Below, one piece after another: positions 51,365 to 60,003 of a stretch of 64,000 nt of DNA. The DNA is taken from contig DRHW01000002.1 of the NCBI GenBank assembly GCA_011053005.1, positions 1 through 64,000 of the forward strand, written 5' to 3'. Origin of the DNA: Methylophaga sp. GTDB taxonomy: Bacteria; Pseudomonadota; Gammaproteobacteria; Nitrosococcales; Methylophagaceae. How positions within the stretch are numbered: position 1 is the stretch's first letter; each line of letters starts with the position of its first letter. The notes beneath the pieces are model-generated. The model searched no databases. It was not told where the DNA came from and saw only the letters and a program-made list of their open reading frames with translations. The position numbers were made by a program, and so were the translations under genes.

Positions 51365-52339
51365 ATGGATAATGAATACGGATTGATACATGCTTTTTTG
51401 CTTGACGGTTTAGGTTCAGCTGTACCAATTGACGTTGCAGATATCCATAACTGGACTAAAGATCAAGGTGTGTTGTGGTTGCATTTTGATTATTCGCATC
51501 CTGAAGCTGAAGAATGGCTAATGGAATTATCAGGCTTAGATAAAGTTATCGCCGAAGCCTTACTTGAAGATGAAACACGACCTCGCGCTACGATGATTAA
51601 TGATGGCATGTTAATCGCGCTACGCGGTATTAATCATAATCCTGATGCCGAACCAGATGATATGGTCGCACTTCGAATGTGGGTCGATCCACATCGTATT
51701 ATGACATCGCGTCGCCGTAAATTAGGCGCAGCTAATAGCATCGCAACGGATTTAATTGAGGGACATGGTCCTACCAATACCGGTGACTTTTTAGTGTCGA
51801 TGATCAGCAACATCGTTCATGGCATGTCCGATACAATTAATGATTTTGAAGAACGTACTGCCGATTATGAAAATGCAGTATTAAGTGGTGAAACCGAAGG
51901 TGTTCGGTTTGATCTTGCCGATTTACGTCGAAAAACTATTACTATACGTCGCTACTTAGCGCCCGAACGTGATGCTTTCTCAAGACTGTTAATTGAAAAA
52001 GTATCATGGATTGATAATGATCACATTATTCAAATTCGTGAAGTTAATGACGCATTAATTCGTCATATTGAAAATCTTGATGCAGCAAGAGATCGTGCGG
52101 CCGTTACCCAAGAAGAACTCAATAACCGTCTGTCTGAACAACTTAATGCCCGGATGTATGTTTTATCGGTTGTCACTACCGTATTCTTACCATTAGGTTT
52201 TTTAACAGGATTACTCGGGATTAATATTGGTGGTATTCCTGGTGCTGGTAACAGTCATGCGTTTTGGATATTCATGCTGATGTTAGTTGCGATCGTGATC
52301 GGCCAAGTCATTTTATTTCGATGGAAAAAATGGTTTTAA
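51365..52339 (+). CDS. zntB: CorA-family zinc transporter ZntB
   Basis: A 324-residue inner-membrane transporter of the CorA/ZntB family, which imports Zn2+ with protons in recent descriptions. A long cytoplasmic domain (about 1-260) rich in helices (for example NDFEERTADYENAVLSG) precedes two C-terminal transmembrane helices. The pore motif is GIN (GLLGINIGGIPG), with the first helix MYVLSVVTTVFLPLGFLTG before it. The ATG at 51365 (MDNEYG) with AAGGTG upstream is chosen over an ATG 28 codons earlier, since the family starts near this point. No regulatory site was recognised. Confidence 0.9.
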   Translation: MDNEYGLIHAFLLDGLGSAVPIDVADIHNWTKDQGVLWLHFDYSHPEAEEWLMELSGLDKVIAEALLEDETRPRATMINDGMLIALRGINHNPDAEPDDMVALRMWVDPHRIMTSRRRKLGAANSIATDLIEGHGPTNTGDFLVSMISNIVHGMSDTINDFEERTADYENAVLSGETEGVRFDLADLRRKTITIRRYLAPERDAFSRLLIEKVSWIDNDHIIQIREVNDALIRHIENLDAARDRAAVTQEELNNRLSEQLNARMYVLSVVTTVFLPLGFLTGLLGINIGGIPGAGNSHAFWIFMLMLVAIVIGQVILFRWKKWF

Positions 52340-52454
52340 ATTTATTCAAAACGTTCAAATAAAAAACAAGATGACAATACAATACCCCATCTAATCCACA
52401 TCAATGTTAAGGTATAGCCTTAGTTATTCTCTATTCTACTCAGTGATCGTTCTC

Positions 52455-53378
52455 ATGAAAATCTGTCATTCAATTATCAAAATATTGCTGATTTGCAGCA
52501 CACTTATTGTCAGCTCAAACAGCTTTGCCGTCAGCAAAACACCAGTACCGACATCACCACAACAGCAACTTGCCGCAGGCAGTGCCATGTTGGTCGATTT
52601 GAAAACAAACAAAGTCCTTTATTCGAGCAATCCTAATGTGGTTTTGCCAATAGCTTCCGTCACCAAGCTAATGACGGCGATGGTCGCATTAGATGCCAAA
52701 TTGCCATTAAATCAGCAATTACCGATTAATATTAGCGAGACTAAGGAAATGAAAGGCGTATTTTCACGAGTGCGTATCGGCAGTGAAATTAGTCGTCGTA
52801 ACATGATATTGCTCGCACTCATGTCATCAGAGAATCGTGCAGCAGCCAGCTTGGCTCATCATTATCCTGGTGGTTACCCTGCTTTTATCAAAGCGATGAA
52901 TGCTAAGGCCAAAGTATTGGGTATGCGTCATACTCACTATGTCGAACCGACTGGACTATCGGAACATAATATTTCCACAGCGACGGATCTCATTTTATTA
53001 CTGAAAGCCACTAAGGAATACCCGCTACTTAGCCAGCTCAGTGCTACAAAAGAAAAAACCGTCCGTTTTAACAAACCTAATTATATCTTGGGGTTTCACA
53101 ATACTAACCCGTTAATACGCAAGTCTAATTGGAATATTCAACTGACTAAAACAGGCTACACCGATAAAGCAGGACATTGTTTAGTCATGCGTACGGTGAT
53201 GAATAATCATCCAGTGGCTTTTGTAGTGCTCGATTCTTATGGCAAATATACTCATGTCGCTGATGCGAATCGTCTCAGAAAATGGTTAGAAACGGGCAAA
53301 ATCAGCCCAGTACCAGCAGAAGCCATCGCCTACCGTGATAAGAAAGTTTTAGAGCGCAACTTATTATTGGCTCAATAA
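52455..53378 (+). CDS. pbpG: D-alanyl-D-alanine endopeptidase (PBP7/PbpG family)
   Basis: This periplasmic serine peptidase cuts peptidoglycan cross-links. From the ATG at 52455 it is 307 residues with a signal peptide ([25 protein letters not shown]). Active-site motifs are SxxK (ASVTKLM), SxN (SSEN) and KTG ([12 protein letters not shown]). An ATG at 52404 would add 17 residues without a better ribosome-binding site; the choice is uncertain. The length fits PbpG (about 310) and it lacks the C-terminal membrane-anchor helix of PBP5/6, so it is soluble or loosely attached. Confidence 0.92.
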   Translation: MKICHSIIKILLICSTLIVSSNSFAVSKTPVPTSPQQQLAAGSAMLVDLKTNKVLYSSNPNVVLPIASVTKLMTAMVALDAKLPLNQQLPINISETKEMKGVFSRVRIGSEISRRNMILLALMSSENRAAASLAHHYPGGYPAFIKAMNAKAKVLGMRHTHYVEPTGLSEHNISTATDLILLLKATKEYPLLSQLSATKEKTVRFNKPNYILGFHNTNPLIRKSNWNIQLTKTGYTDKAGHCLVMRTVMNNHPVAFVVLDSYGKYTHVADANRLRKWLETGKISPVPAEAIAYRDKKVLERNLLLAQ

Positions 53379-53523
53379 TCAATGAATGTTAGTTTCTAAA
53401 AAAAAGCGTTTAACATGTGAATTTGCCCAATGTAATCGTTGTTTTATTTAAGCGAATGTAATAATTAAAGTTATTGCAGGTTATGTCGTTATAAAGTCCT
53501 AGTAGACATGTTTGGATTTTTTG

Positions 53524-53742
53524 ATGATTAGTATACCGAAACAATATATAACGCCGGTCATAACCACAACATCACCGACCAATGGCATTCGCTTTCATAG
53601 CATTGCCGATGAAGAAAAAGCGGTGAAACCTGTGGAACGACGTTTATCACCAACGCGTAGACGACCGCAAGAATCTAAAGTTCAAATTGAACAACGTGTG
53701 TCATCTGATCGTCGCCGCCCCGCTTTCACTGGCAAGGCATAA
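53524..53742 (+). CDS. Small arginine-rich protein
   Basis: A 72-residue reading frame (ATG at 53524; a TTG four codons earlier is possible). The second half holds two copies of a basic unit, RRLSPTRRRP and QRVSSDRRRP, separated by 16 residues. The first half is mostly polar. No family was recognised and no strong ribosome-binding site is visible. The internal repeat and low likelihood of such a motif by chance are the main reasons to keep it. It could be a small nucleic-acid-binding or envelope-charge protein; that is speculation. Confidence 0.4.
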   Translation: MISIPKQYITPVITTTSPTNGIRFHSIADEEKAVKPVERRLSPTRRRPQESKVQIEQRVSSDRRRPAFTGKA

Positions 53743-53762
53743 TCAGCAAAATTGTTCTCGAA

Positions 53763-55436
53763 TTACACTTTCCTAGGATTGTAACGCTCAGGGTTAATCA
53801 CATTATTCGGATCTAAAGCCTGTTTGATTAGATTGGTGATTTGCCAATGTGGCGCTTTAGGATCTAGCTTGGTTTTTTGCTGCGAGGTGTTCAACCGGTA
53901 AGGCACAAAGCCTTTTTTAATCCCTTCATCAAATAATGTATCAAGGCAACGATGCGCTTGTTCTACAGCATGAGGGTTATTGAGATCAAACACGATTGGA
54001 ATCGTTGAATCCACATAGTCATAGCTAAGATTGGTAAATGTTATAAACGGTTCAATACCAAACTGAGGCGTCGTAGCCCTCACAAATTGAGCAAACTCGG
54101 TCATTTTTTGTGTATTCATCGGCACTAAAGGCGCGTACCAGAGCAAGCCACATTGATCGATATCAGGACGAAGATTATCCGTTATAACGCCTTCTACTCT
54201 TGGATTACGCCAATAAGCTAAACGTAATGCCACTCGATTTGGTTTGCCCAACATGATGTTAATACTCAGCGGCAAGGCATCAAGTTGAGAGCGGCGTTCT
54301 TTCATGATGAATTTAGTGAGCACACGAGCAATGGGCAGCTTGATAGAATCAGAAAACAAAAGATCATCAGCAAATTTGGCATGTTTTTTAATAAACTGCT
54401 TTGTGCCTTTCAAGCTTTCTTTTGTGGAATAAATCGACCCCATAATCATCCATTCCGCCACATCATATTTTTTGGTAATCGTGGCTATTTGTTCATCGCT
54501 CATCACAATATGTTGATCTTTGCCATTAGGATTTTCTGCCACCATAGAGATAATTCGTCGCTTATCCATAAGATTAACAATGCCTAGCTCGCCGCCCTTC
54601 GCGATGAATAGTTTTTTAATAAATGCGGTCGCTAAACCAAAATCTTCATCACGCTTACATTTAATGAAAAATGAACAAAACTTCTCAGGTATGGGTGCAA
54701 GGCGAAGTGTTGCTCTGGTGACAATGCCCAAATTTGATTGACTGAATAAACCATCAATATAAGGACCTAATCCCCATTTATGGCTCGCATCGACCACGCT
54801 GAGTCCTGCTTGGCAATGGCATGGTTCAACACAGTCACAAGCTTTGTCACAGTCACCATCTAAAGAAGTAATGGCTGAATAATGTTCTTGATGACAATGT
54901 TCAGGATGAGCAATAAAGTAACGCAAAGAAGTAATTGCTGAGAAATGATCGGTTTGTGGATTAGGGCCATAACCTCGTTCAAGCGCATTGCTAACAATAC
55001 TGCAACTTGGTCCAGCCCCTGTTACTGGCGCCATAAACGGCCAATTATTTTCGGCTAAATATTGTGCTAGTTGTTGTTGAGTAACCCCTGGTTCTAAGCT
55101 AATTAATCCTGATGCTTTATCGATTTCTGCAATCTTATTTAATTCTTTCATATTTAAGATCAACAGCTTGCGATGATCCGTAGGGTTAACACTGCCATAG
55201 CCCCAATTATTACCCGTAGAGAGTGGACAAACAGCAAAACCAGCTTGATTGGCTATCTTTAAAATTTCGCCTACTTGCTGAGCTTTAGTAATGGTTACGG
55301 CAAGATCGATGTGAGTTGGACTGCCAAACGTATTATTACCGAATCTAGCCGTTGCTTGTTGTGTACCGACAATAAACTCATTCGGAATCTCAGGACAGTT
55401 TATTCGGATCTGCTGAATTATCTGATCGATAGTCAT
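53763..55436 (-). CDS. FAD-linked oxidoreductase, VAO/p-cresol methylhydroxylase family
   Basis: A 557-residue flavoprotein. The FAD-binding N-terminal domain has the strands CPLSTGNNWGYGSVNP and the GPSCSIVSNALERGYG loop, and the motif KWGLGPYIDGLFSQSNLGIV of the VAO superfamily; the C-terminal substrate domain ends DPNNVINPERY. Members oxidise aromatic or hydroxylated substrates. It lacks a signal peptide. Between about residues 165 and 215 there is an extra stretch in which the phrase SAITSL occurs twice and six cysteines lie in 14 residues (CDKACDCVEPCHC). It is followed within about 50 nt on the same strand by no gene; upstream is the exosortase-associated acyltransferase, 43 nt away, so the two may be one operon. 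Confidence 0.82.
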   Translation of the reverse strand: MTIDQIIQQIRINCPEIPNEFIVGTQQATARFGNNTFGSPTHIDLAVTITKAQQVGEILKIANQAGFAVCPLSTGNNWGYGSVNPTDHRKLLILNMKELNKIAEIDKASGLISLEPGVTQQQLAQYLAENNWPFMAPVTGAGPSCSIVSNALERGYGPNPQTDHFSAITSLRYFIAHPEHCHQEHYSAITSLDGDCDKACDCVEPCHCQAGLSVVDASHKWGLGPYIDGLFSQSNLGIVTRATLRLAPIPEKFCSFFIKCKRDEDFGLATAFIKKLFIAKGGELGIVNLMDKRRIISMVAENPNGKDQHIVMSDEQIATITKKYDVAEWMIMGSIYSTKESLKGTKQFIKKHAKFADDLLFSDSIKLPIARVLTKFIMKERRSQLDALPLSINIMLGKPNRVALRLAYWRNPRVEGVITDNLRPDIDQCGLLWYAPLVPMNTQKMTEFAQFVRATTPQFGIEPFITFTNLSYDYVDSTIPIVFDLNNPHAVEQAHRCLDTLFDEGIKKGFVPYRLNTSQQKTKLDPKAPHWQITNLIKQALDPNNVINPERYNPRKV

Positions 55437-55479
55437 CGTTCATAGCCTTATATTTAGAAGCTCGCTTAATGATTATTGT

Positions 55480-56229
55480 CTAAGCAGAACGCAGATCTAA
55501 TGTTTGTTGAATATTCTTTGCCATAAGACTAAAAGCCGGCGTTAGTCTATTCAATGATGTCGTGCTGTCGATATAAAAAGGCGCGCGTTTGCCATGATAG
55601 TCAACAATAGGCCCTATTTGCTCAAAATAAATGCCTACACGTTGTAAGTTTCTTGCTAATCGAGGTTCCATCATCACAAAAGTATGTTTGATGCCCTGCT
55701 CTATCACCAGTGATGCACATAATAAATAAAGCCCAACGGCGATAAATGGAAAGCAACGTAATTCGTTATCAGAATAGGTATTAAAATTAATTTCACCTAG
55801 TGCAGCACCAACGAATTTATCATTCTGACGACGTCTAAATTCATTAGGCACGGCTAGTCTAGATAACTCACAAATCTCGTGCGGTTGAAAATCATTAGGA
55901 TTAATTTTGCCCGGTGAAATGGAATCTAAACAGTATTTTTGAATAGGAATTATTTCACCCTCATGTTGAGGACGGACAATCCTGATACTTCCGGCATAAC
56001 GAGATGAAGGTATGTGTTTAATCAAACAATGGATTGAATGCGGATCAAAATCATCCGACTCCATTTTGTCAGCGGTCTGCGGTTCGAAATGCAATTCATC
56101 GCAATAAACTTGATGACGTATTTTGAATGATTCATTTCGGGAGGCATCTTCGTTTGCCACAACGGGCATCAAATAGGTTGAAAAGTGCTTAGCGATAGTA
56201 TCAACTTCCTGTTTTGCGACTAAATCCAT
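55480..56229 (-). CDS. PEP-CTERM/exosortase system-associated acyltransferase
   Basis: A 249-residue GNAT-like enzyme of the exosortase-associated acyltransferase family (related to acyl-homoserine-lactone synthases). Diagnostic blocks are FKIRHQVYCDELHFEP near residue 35, AGSIRIVRP, and EICELSRLAVPNEFRRR. It is soluble with no signal peptide. Such genes occur in genomes with exosortase and CTERM proteins and are thought to modify small molecules or lipids linked to the extracellular matrix. The CTERM-sorted substrate in this window lies 31 kb away at 24140-24685, and no exosortase gene is visible. It lies 43 nt upstream of the flavoprotein gene on the same strand. Confidence 0.85.
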   Translation of the reverse strand: MDLVAKQEVDTIAKHFSTYLMPVVANEDASRNESFKIRHQVYCDELHFEPQTADKMESDDFDPHSIHCLIKHIPSSRYAGSIRIVRPQHEGEIIPIQKYCLDSISPGKINPNDFQPHEICELSRLAVPNEFRRRQNDKFVGAALGEINFNTYSDNELRCFPFIAVGLYLLCASLVIEQGIKHTFVMMEPRLARNLQRVGIYFEQIGPIVDYHGKRAPFYIDSTTSLNRLTPAFSLMAKNIQQTLDLRSA

Positions 56230-56501
56230 TGTTTTTTGTCCCTAAGACCTGTCATAGGCTTTTTAGATAAATAATCCGGACGAAACAAATTTAATATCCT
56301 TATTAAACAACATTGTTTTATTCATGCTGTTCGCCTGTTTAGCTTGGGTTTTAATCCAAACTGAATTTAACTATCTGATCAAATTAATAATGTATTTTGT
56401 AAAATTAATCTTCCTGTCACACATTACCAAATTATATAGCTAAAGCAGTCTTTAGACCTCCTACTAAGTCTGAATTTTAACTTTATTTTTACACTTTAAC
56501 T

Positions 56502-58223
56502 TTAAAAACCTGCGGCTTTAGATGTGCTTTGTCTTGGATCTGCCGCACCATATAACATGCCATTTGCTGAGTCAATCAAAATACTCTGACTGCCACCCAT
56601 TGCTGATTTTTGTATGACTTTATGGCCCATTTTTGTAAGTAAGGCAGTCGTATCTGGACTGATGCCCTGTTCGGTACGAATTTCATCGGGCCACCATTGA
56701 TGATGGATTCTCGGCGAATTCACCGCCGTTTGAATGTTCATTTTATGATCGATAACATTCATGATCACTTGTAATGTAGTGCTGATAATTCGTGAACCAC
56801 CGGGGCTGCCTGTGACTATAAAATTCTTACCATTTAGCTTAACAATGGTCGGTGACATGGAACTTAACATGCGTTTATTAGGCTCGATTTTATTCGCTTC
56901 TCCGCCAATCAAACCAAAAGCATTTGCTGTGCCCGGTTTAGAACTAAAATCATCCATTTCATTATTTAATAAAAAGCCTGCACCTGTCACCACAATCCCC
57001 GAACCATAGCTAAAATTCAGGGTATAAGTATTTGATACTGCGTTGCCATATTGGTCAACGATAGAAAAATGTGTCGTCTCAGGGCTTTCATAAAGTTGTG
57101 GATTACCGGCTTTAATGTCAACGCTAGGTGTGGCTTTATCCAATTGAATATTTTTCACTAGGGTTTTGGCATATTTTTTTGAGGTAAGGCCTTTAAGCGG
57201 CACGGCTATAAAATCACTATCGCCCATATAAGTCGCGCGATCGGCATACGCTCTACGCATTGCTTCAGCCATTAAGTGAATTGTTTGTGCGGAATTATGA
57301 CCATACTCACTAATAGGATATGTCTCTAACATATTTAAAATTTGCACAATGTGCACACCGCCAGAGCTGGGAGGTGACATCGAATACACATCATAACCTC
57401 GATAAGTACCATGCACGGGTTGTCTTATTTGAGCTTTATAGTTTGCTAAATCCTCATATGTAATCAAGCCACCATGTCTTTGCATTTCAGATGCAATCAG
57501 CGTTGCCATTTCGCCGGTATAGAATCCCGCCGCGCCTTTATCCGCAATTAATTGCAGGGTTTTGGCTAAATCAGGCTGTTTAAATATTTCACCAACTTTA
57601 TAAGCTGTGCCATCGGGTTTAAAAAACTTCTTTTTACTGGCAGGCCATTTATCGAATACTTGTTTTCTTGCCACTACACCTTCAACAAATCGATTAGGCA
57701 GCGCAAACCCATTTTTAGCTAAATTAATCGCAGGTTGTAATACTTGAGCTAAAGACATCGTTCCGAATTTTTCAAGCGCCAATGCAAACCCTGCCACCGT
57801 GCCCGGAACGCCTGATGATAAATGTGAGAAACGACTTAAGCTTTGATCACTATTACCCATCTTATCTAAAAACATTTTTTCATATGCTTTACTGGGTGCT
57901 TTTTCACGATAATCAATTGCAGTAACGCCATCCGTATTATTAGGTGAATACAACATAAAGCCGCCGCCACCAATATTGCCTGAACGTGGCTGAGTAACGG
58001 CTAAGGCAAAACCTGCGGCAACTGCTGCATCAATTGCATTGCCGCCTGCTTTTAAAATATCAAGAGCAACCTCGGTCGCTAATTGATGGCTTGTTACCAC
58101 CATCGAATGTTGACTAGGTACAGGTTCGGCTCTTTGCCCTTCTAAAATAACCTCATCGTTTGCTTGAACGGGTGTCAAATTAAATATTACAGATAACACG
58201 ATGAGTTTTAATACTATTTTCAT
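56502..58223 (-). CDS. ggt: Gamma-glutamyltransferase
   Basis: This periplasmic enzyme hydrolyses or transfers the gamma-glutamyl group of glutathione. It is made as a proenzyme and self-cleaved before a threonine. From the ATG at 58223 it is 573 residues with signal peptide KIVLKLIVLSVIFNLTPVQA; the ATG 33 codons earlier would put an odd hydrophobic stretch in front. Motifs are GGNAIDAAVAAGFALAVTQPRSGNIGGGGFM and the processing site TTHFSIVDQYGNAVSNTYTLN with its catalytic threonine; GSPGGSRI is the oxyanion loop. The C-terminal AADPRQSTSKAAGF is intact. It is not in an obvious operon. Confidence 0.95.
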   Translation of the reverse strand: MKIVLKLIVLSVIFNLTPVQANDEVILEGQRAEPVPSQHSMVVTSHQLATEVALDILKAGGNAIDAAVAAGFALAVTQPRSGNIGGGGFMLYSPNNTDGVTAIDYREKAPSKAYEKMFLDKMGNSDQSLSRFSHLSSGVPGTVAGFALALEKFGTMSLAQVLQPAINLAKNGFALPNRFVEGVVARKQVFDKWPASKKKFFKPDGTAYKVGEIFKQPDLAKTLQLIADKGAAGFYTGEMATLIASEMQRHGGLITYEDLANYKAQIRQPVHGTYRGYDVYSMSPPSSGGVHIVQILNMLETYPISEYGHNSAQTIHLMAEAMRRAYADRATYMGDSDFIAVPLKGLTSKKYAKTLVKNIQLDKATPSVDIKAGNPQLYESPETTHFSIVDQYGNAVSNTYTLNFSYGSGIVVTGAGFLLNNEMDDFSSKPGTANAFGLIGGEANKIEPNKRMLSSMSPTIVKLNGKNFIVTGSPGGSRIISTTLQVIMNVIDHKMNIQTAVNSPRIHHQWWPDEIRTEQGISPDTTALLTKMGHKVIQKSAMGGSQSILIDSANGMLYGAADPRQSTSKAAGF

Positions 58224-58486
58224 TTTAAAGGGTACCGATATGTAGTTAAAAGCGATGTTCGTTATCAAATATAACAAAAAGTGAATGACTTTAACCGCTG
58301 CATTTTGCTTAGATATTTTCACGCGCTATGCGTTAGTATCTACAGCATTTTTACAGTGAAAAAACCTTGAACAGATTAATCATTTTGATGAACTTAATCA
58401 TTGGCTTCAAGATGAACAACATTTGCTACTATAACAACTGATTTGGCTTAGTTGAACGTTATTTCATTTCTAAAGAGATTTTAATC

Positions 58487-59128
58487 ATGGATGTAAATTT
58501 TTGGCACAACAAATGGCAAAATAATCAGATTGCTTTTCACCGAAGTAACCCAAATCCGTTATTGGTCGCTCACTTTGATGCCCTTTCTTTAACAAAAGCT
58601 AACACAATATTTATACCTTTATGTGGCAAGACCTTGGACATTGCTTGGCTTTTGTCAAAAGGCTATAGAGTTGTTGGTGCAGAATTAGTTGAATCAGCCA
58701 TTGAACAATTATTTGCTGAATTAGCCATGACACCAAAAGTAACAGTAATCGGTGAAATAAAGCATTACAGTGCACAAAATATTGATATTTATGTCGGTGA
58801 TATTTTTGATATCACGCAAACATTACTTGGGCCTGTCGATGCTATTTATGACCGCGCTGCACTAGTTACTTTGCCCAATGAAATTCGCCCTCAATACTAT
58901 GCACATTTAATGAACATAACCCAACAAGCGCCGCAGTTATTGATTGCATATCACTATGATCAACAGCTTGTGCAAGGGCCTCCTTTTTCAATTAGTAACC
59001 AAGAAGTCAGCCAGCATTACCAAAAACATTACACCTTAACGCTGATTGAAAGTGTCGATGTTGAAGGCGGCATGAAAGGACAATGTGAAGCCACCGAAAA
59101 TGTTTGGTTGCTAAGCACGATTAGTTGA
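58487..59128 (+). CDS. tpm: Thiopurine S-methyltransferase
   Basis: This AdoMet-dependent methyltransferase of the bacterial TPMT group, used for detoxification of tellurite, selenite or thiopurine-like compounds, has 213 residues. Motifs are FWHNKWQNNQIAFHRSNPNPLL at the start, FIPLCGKTLDIAWL (motif I), VVGAELVESAIEQLF and IYDRAALVTLPNEIRPQY. The stop is followed after 1 nt by the cbiZ ATG, so the two are co-translated. The pairing with a corrinoid salvage gene has no obvious metabolic logic. The ATG is preceded by AAAGAGAT. Confidence 0.93.
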   Translation: MDVNFWHNKWQNNQIAFHRSNPNPLLVAHFDALSLTKANTIFIPLCGKTLDIAWLLSKGYRVVGAELVESAIEQLFAELAMTPKVTVIGEIKHYSAQNIDIYVGDIFDITQTLLGPVDAIYDRAALVTLPNEIRPQYYAHLMNITQQAPQLLIAYHYDQQLVQGPPFSISNQEVSQHYQKHYTLTLIESVDVEGGMKGQCEATENVWLLSTIS

Positions 59129-59129
59129 G

Positions 59130-59825
59130 ATGACAATACTCATCACTCAATATGCAACGCTAAATCACACTTCGCAGCACATTCATGTTGATTTCAGTGT
59201 GCCTCATCAAGTACTCAGTTCGGCGGTGTTAAATGGTGGACTTGTCGATGCCGATCATATTGTTAATCTTCGCGTTTCCAAATGCCTAGCAGCACCCAAC
59301 TCACCACAAGATGCATTAAACGAATATTGTGACGATGCCAACTGGAATGGCTTGCGGGTTGGTATGATGACAGCAGCTTATATGGATTCATTCAGAATGG
59401 CTAAAGAGTCGGTGCAAGGAATTGATATTATTGTTTTAGTCACTTCAGGCTTAGCAAACGCTAGACGAATTGGCGACCGTGCAGAACACAGAATCATGGC
59501 GGCGGAATCAAAAGAAATCGGCACGATAAATATCATTATGCTGACATCAGCCAAATTAACAGGTGCTGCGATGGTTGAAGCGATATTGATGATAACAGAA
59601 GCCAAAACAGCCGCACTACAAGATGCAGGAATAATGAGCCCAGTTTCCAAGAAAATAGCCACCGGAACAGGCACTGATTCTGTTGCCGTAGTGAATGGAC
59701 AAGGAACAGATACCATCAATTATTGTGGCAAACATGTTTTATTTGGCGAAATATTAGGCCGTATGGTGACTGAAACCGTCGCTTCATCAATCGCATGGGA
59801 CATTGAAAATAGTCAGCTTAGTTGA
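59130..59825 (+). CDS. cbiZ: Adenosylcobinamide amidohydrolase (CbiZ family)
   Basis: It removes the lower-ligand side chain from cobinamide or pseudocobalamin, letting the cell rebuild cobalamin from scavenged corrinoids. It has 231 residues. CbiZ blocks are NGGLVDADHIVNLRVSKC, GMMTAAYMDSFRMA, VTSGLANARRIGD, TSAKLTGAAMVEAILMITEAKTAAL and TGTGTDSVAVVNG followed by CGKHVLFGEILGR. No cobalamin synthesis, BtuB/BtuFCD transporter or riboswitch is seen near it, so it stands alone behind tpm. CbiZ is known from archaea and some bacteria through transfer, which may apply here. Confidence 0.82.
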   Translation: MTILITQYATLNHTSQHIHVDFSVPHQVLSSAVLNGGLVDADHIVNLRVSKCLAAPNSPQDALNEYCDDANWNGLRVGMMTAAYMDSFRMAKESVQGIDIIVLVTSGLANARRIGDRAEHRIMAAESKEIGTINIIMLTSAKLTGAAMVEAILMITEAKTAALQDAGIMSPVSKKIATGTGTDSVAVVNGQGTDTINYCGKHVLFGEILGRMVTETVASSIAWDIENSQLS

Positions 59826-59870
59826 GAATAACCGTTGAGTTAATCCTATTTCATCCAATATTGATAAACG

Positions 59871-59969
59871 TCATTTTTCAGCGGCTAAAGACTTAATAAC
59901 TAAAGATCCTAATGTTATGATGACGGCACCGATATAGACATCAAGATAACGACCGAGTGATGGCTTAAA
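59871..59969 (-). pseudogene. Possible 3' remnant of a cation transporter
   Basis: About 32 codons read [32 protein letters not shown]-stop between two stops. The pattern of acidic residue, IG and a hydrophobic helix ending in a charged tail resembles the last transmembrane helix of cation diffusion facilitators. The match is too short to be sure. Confidence 0.25.
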
Positions 59970-60003
59970 TCACGTCCAGTTAATAAAAAAAGAGTTTTCT
60001 ATC

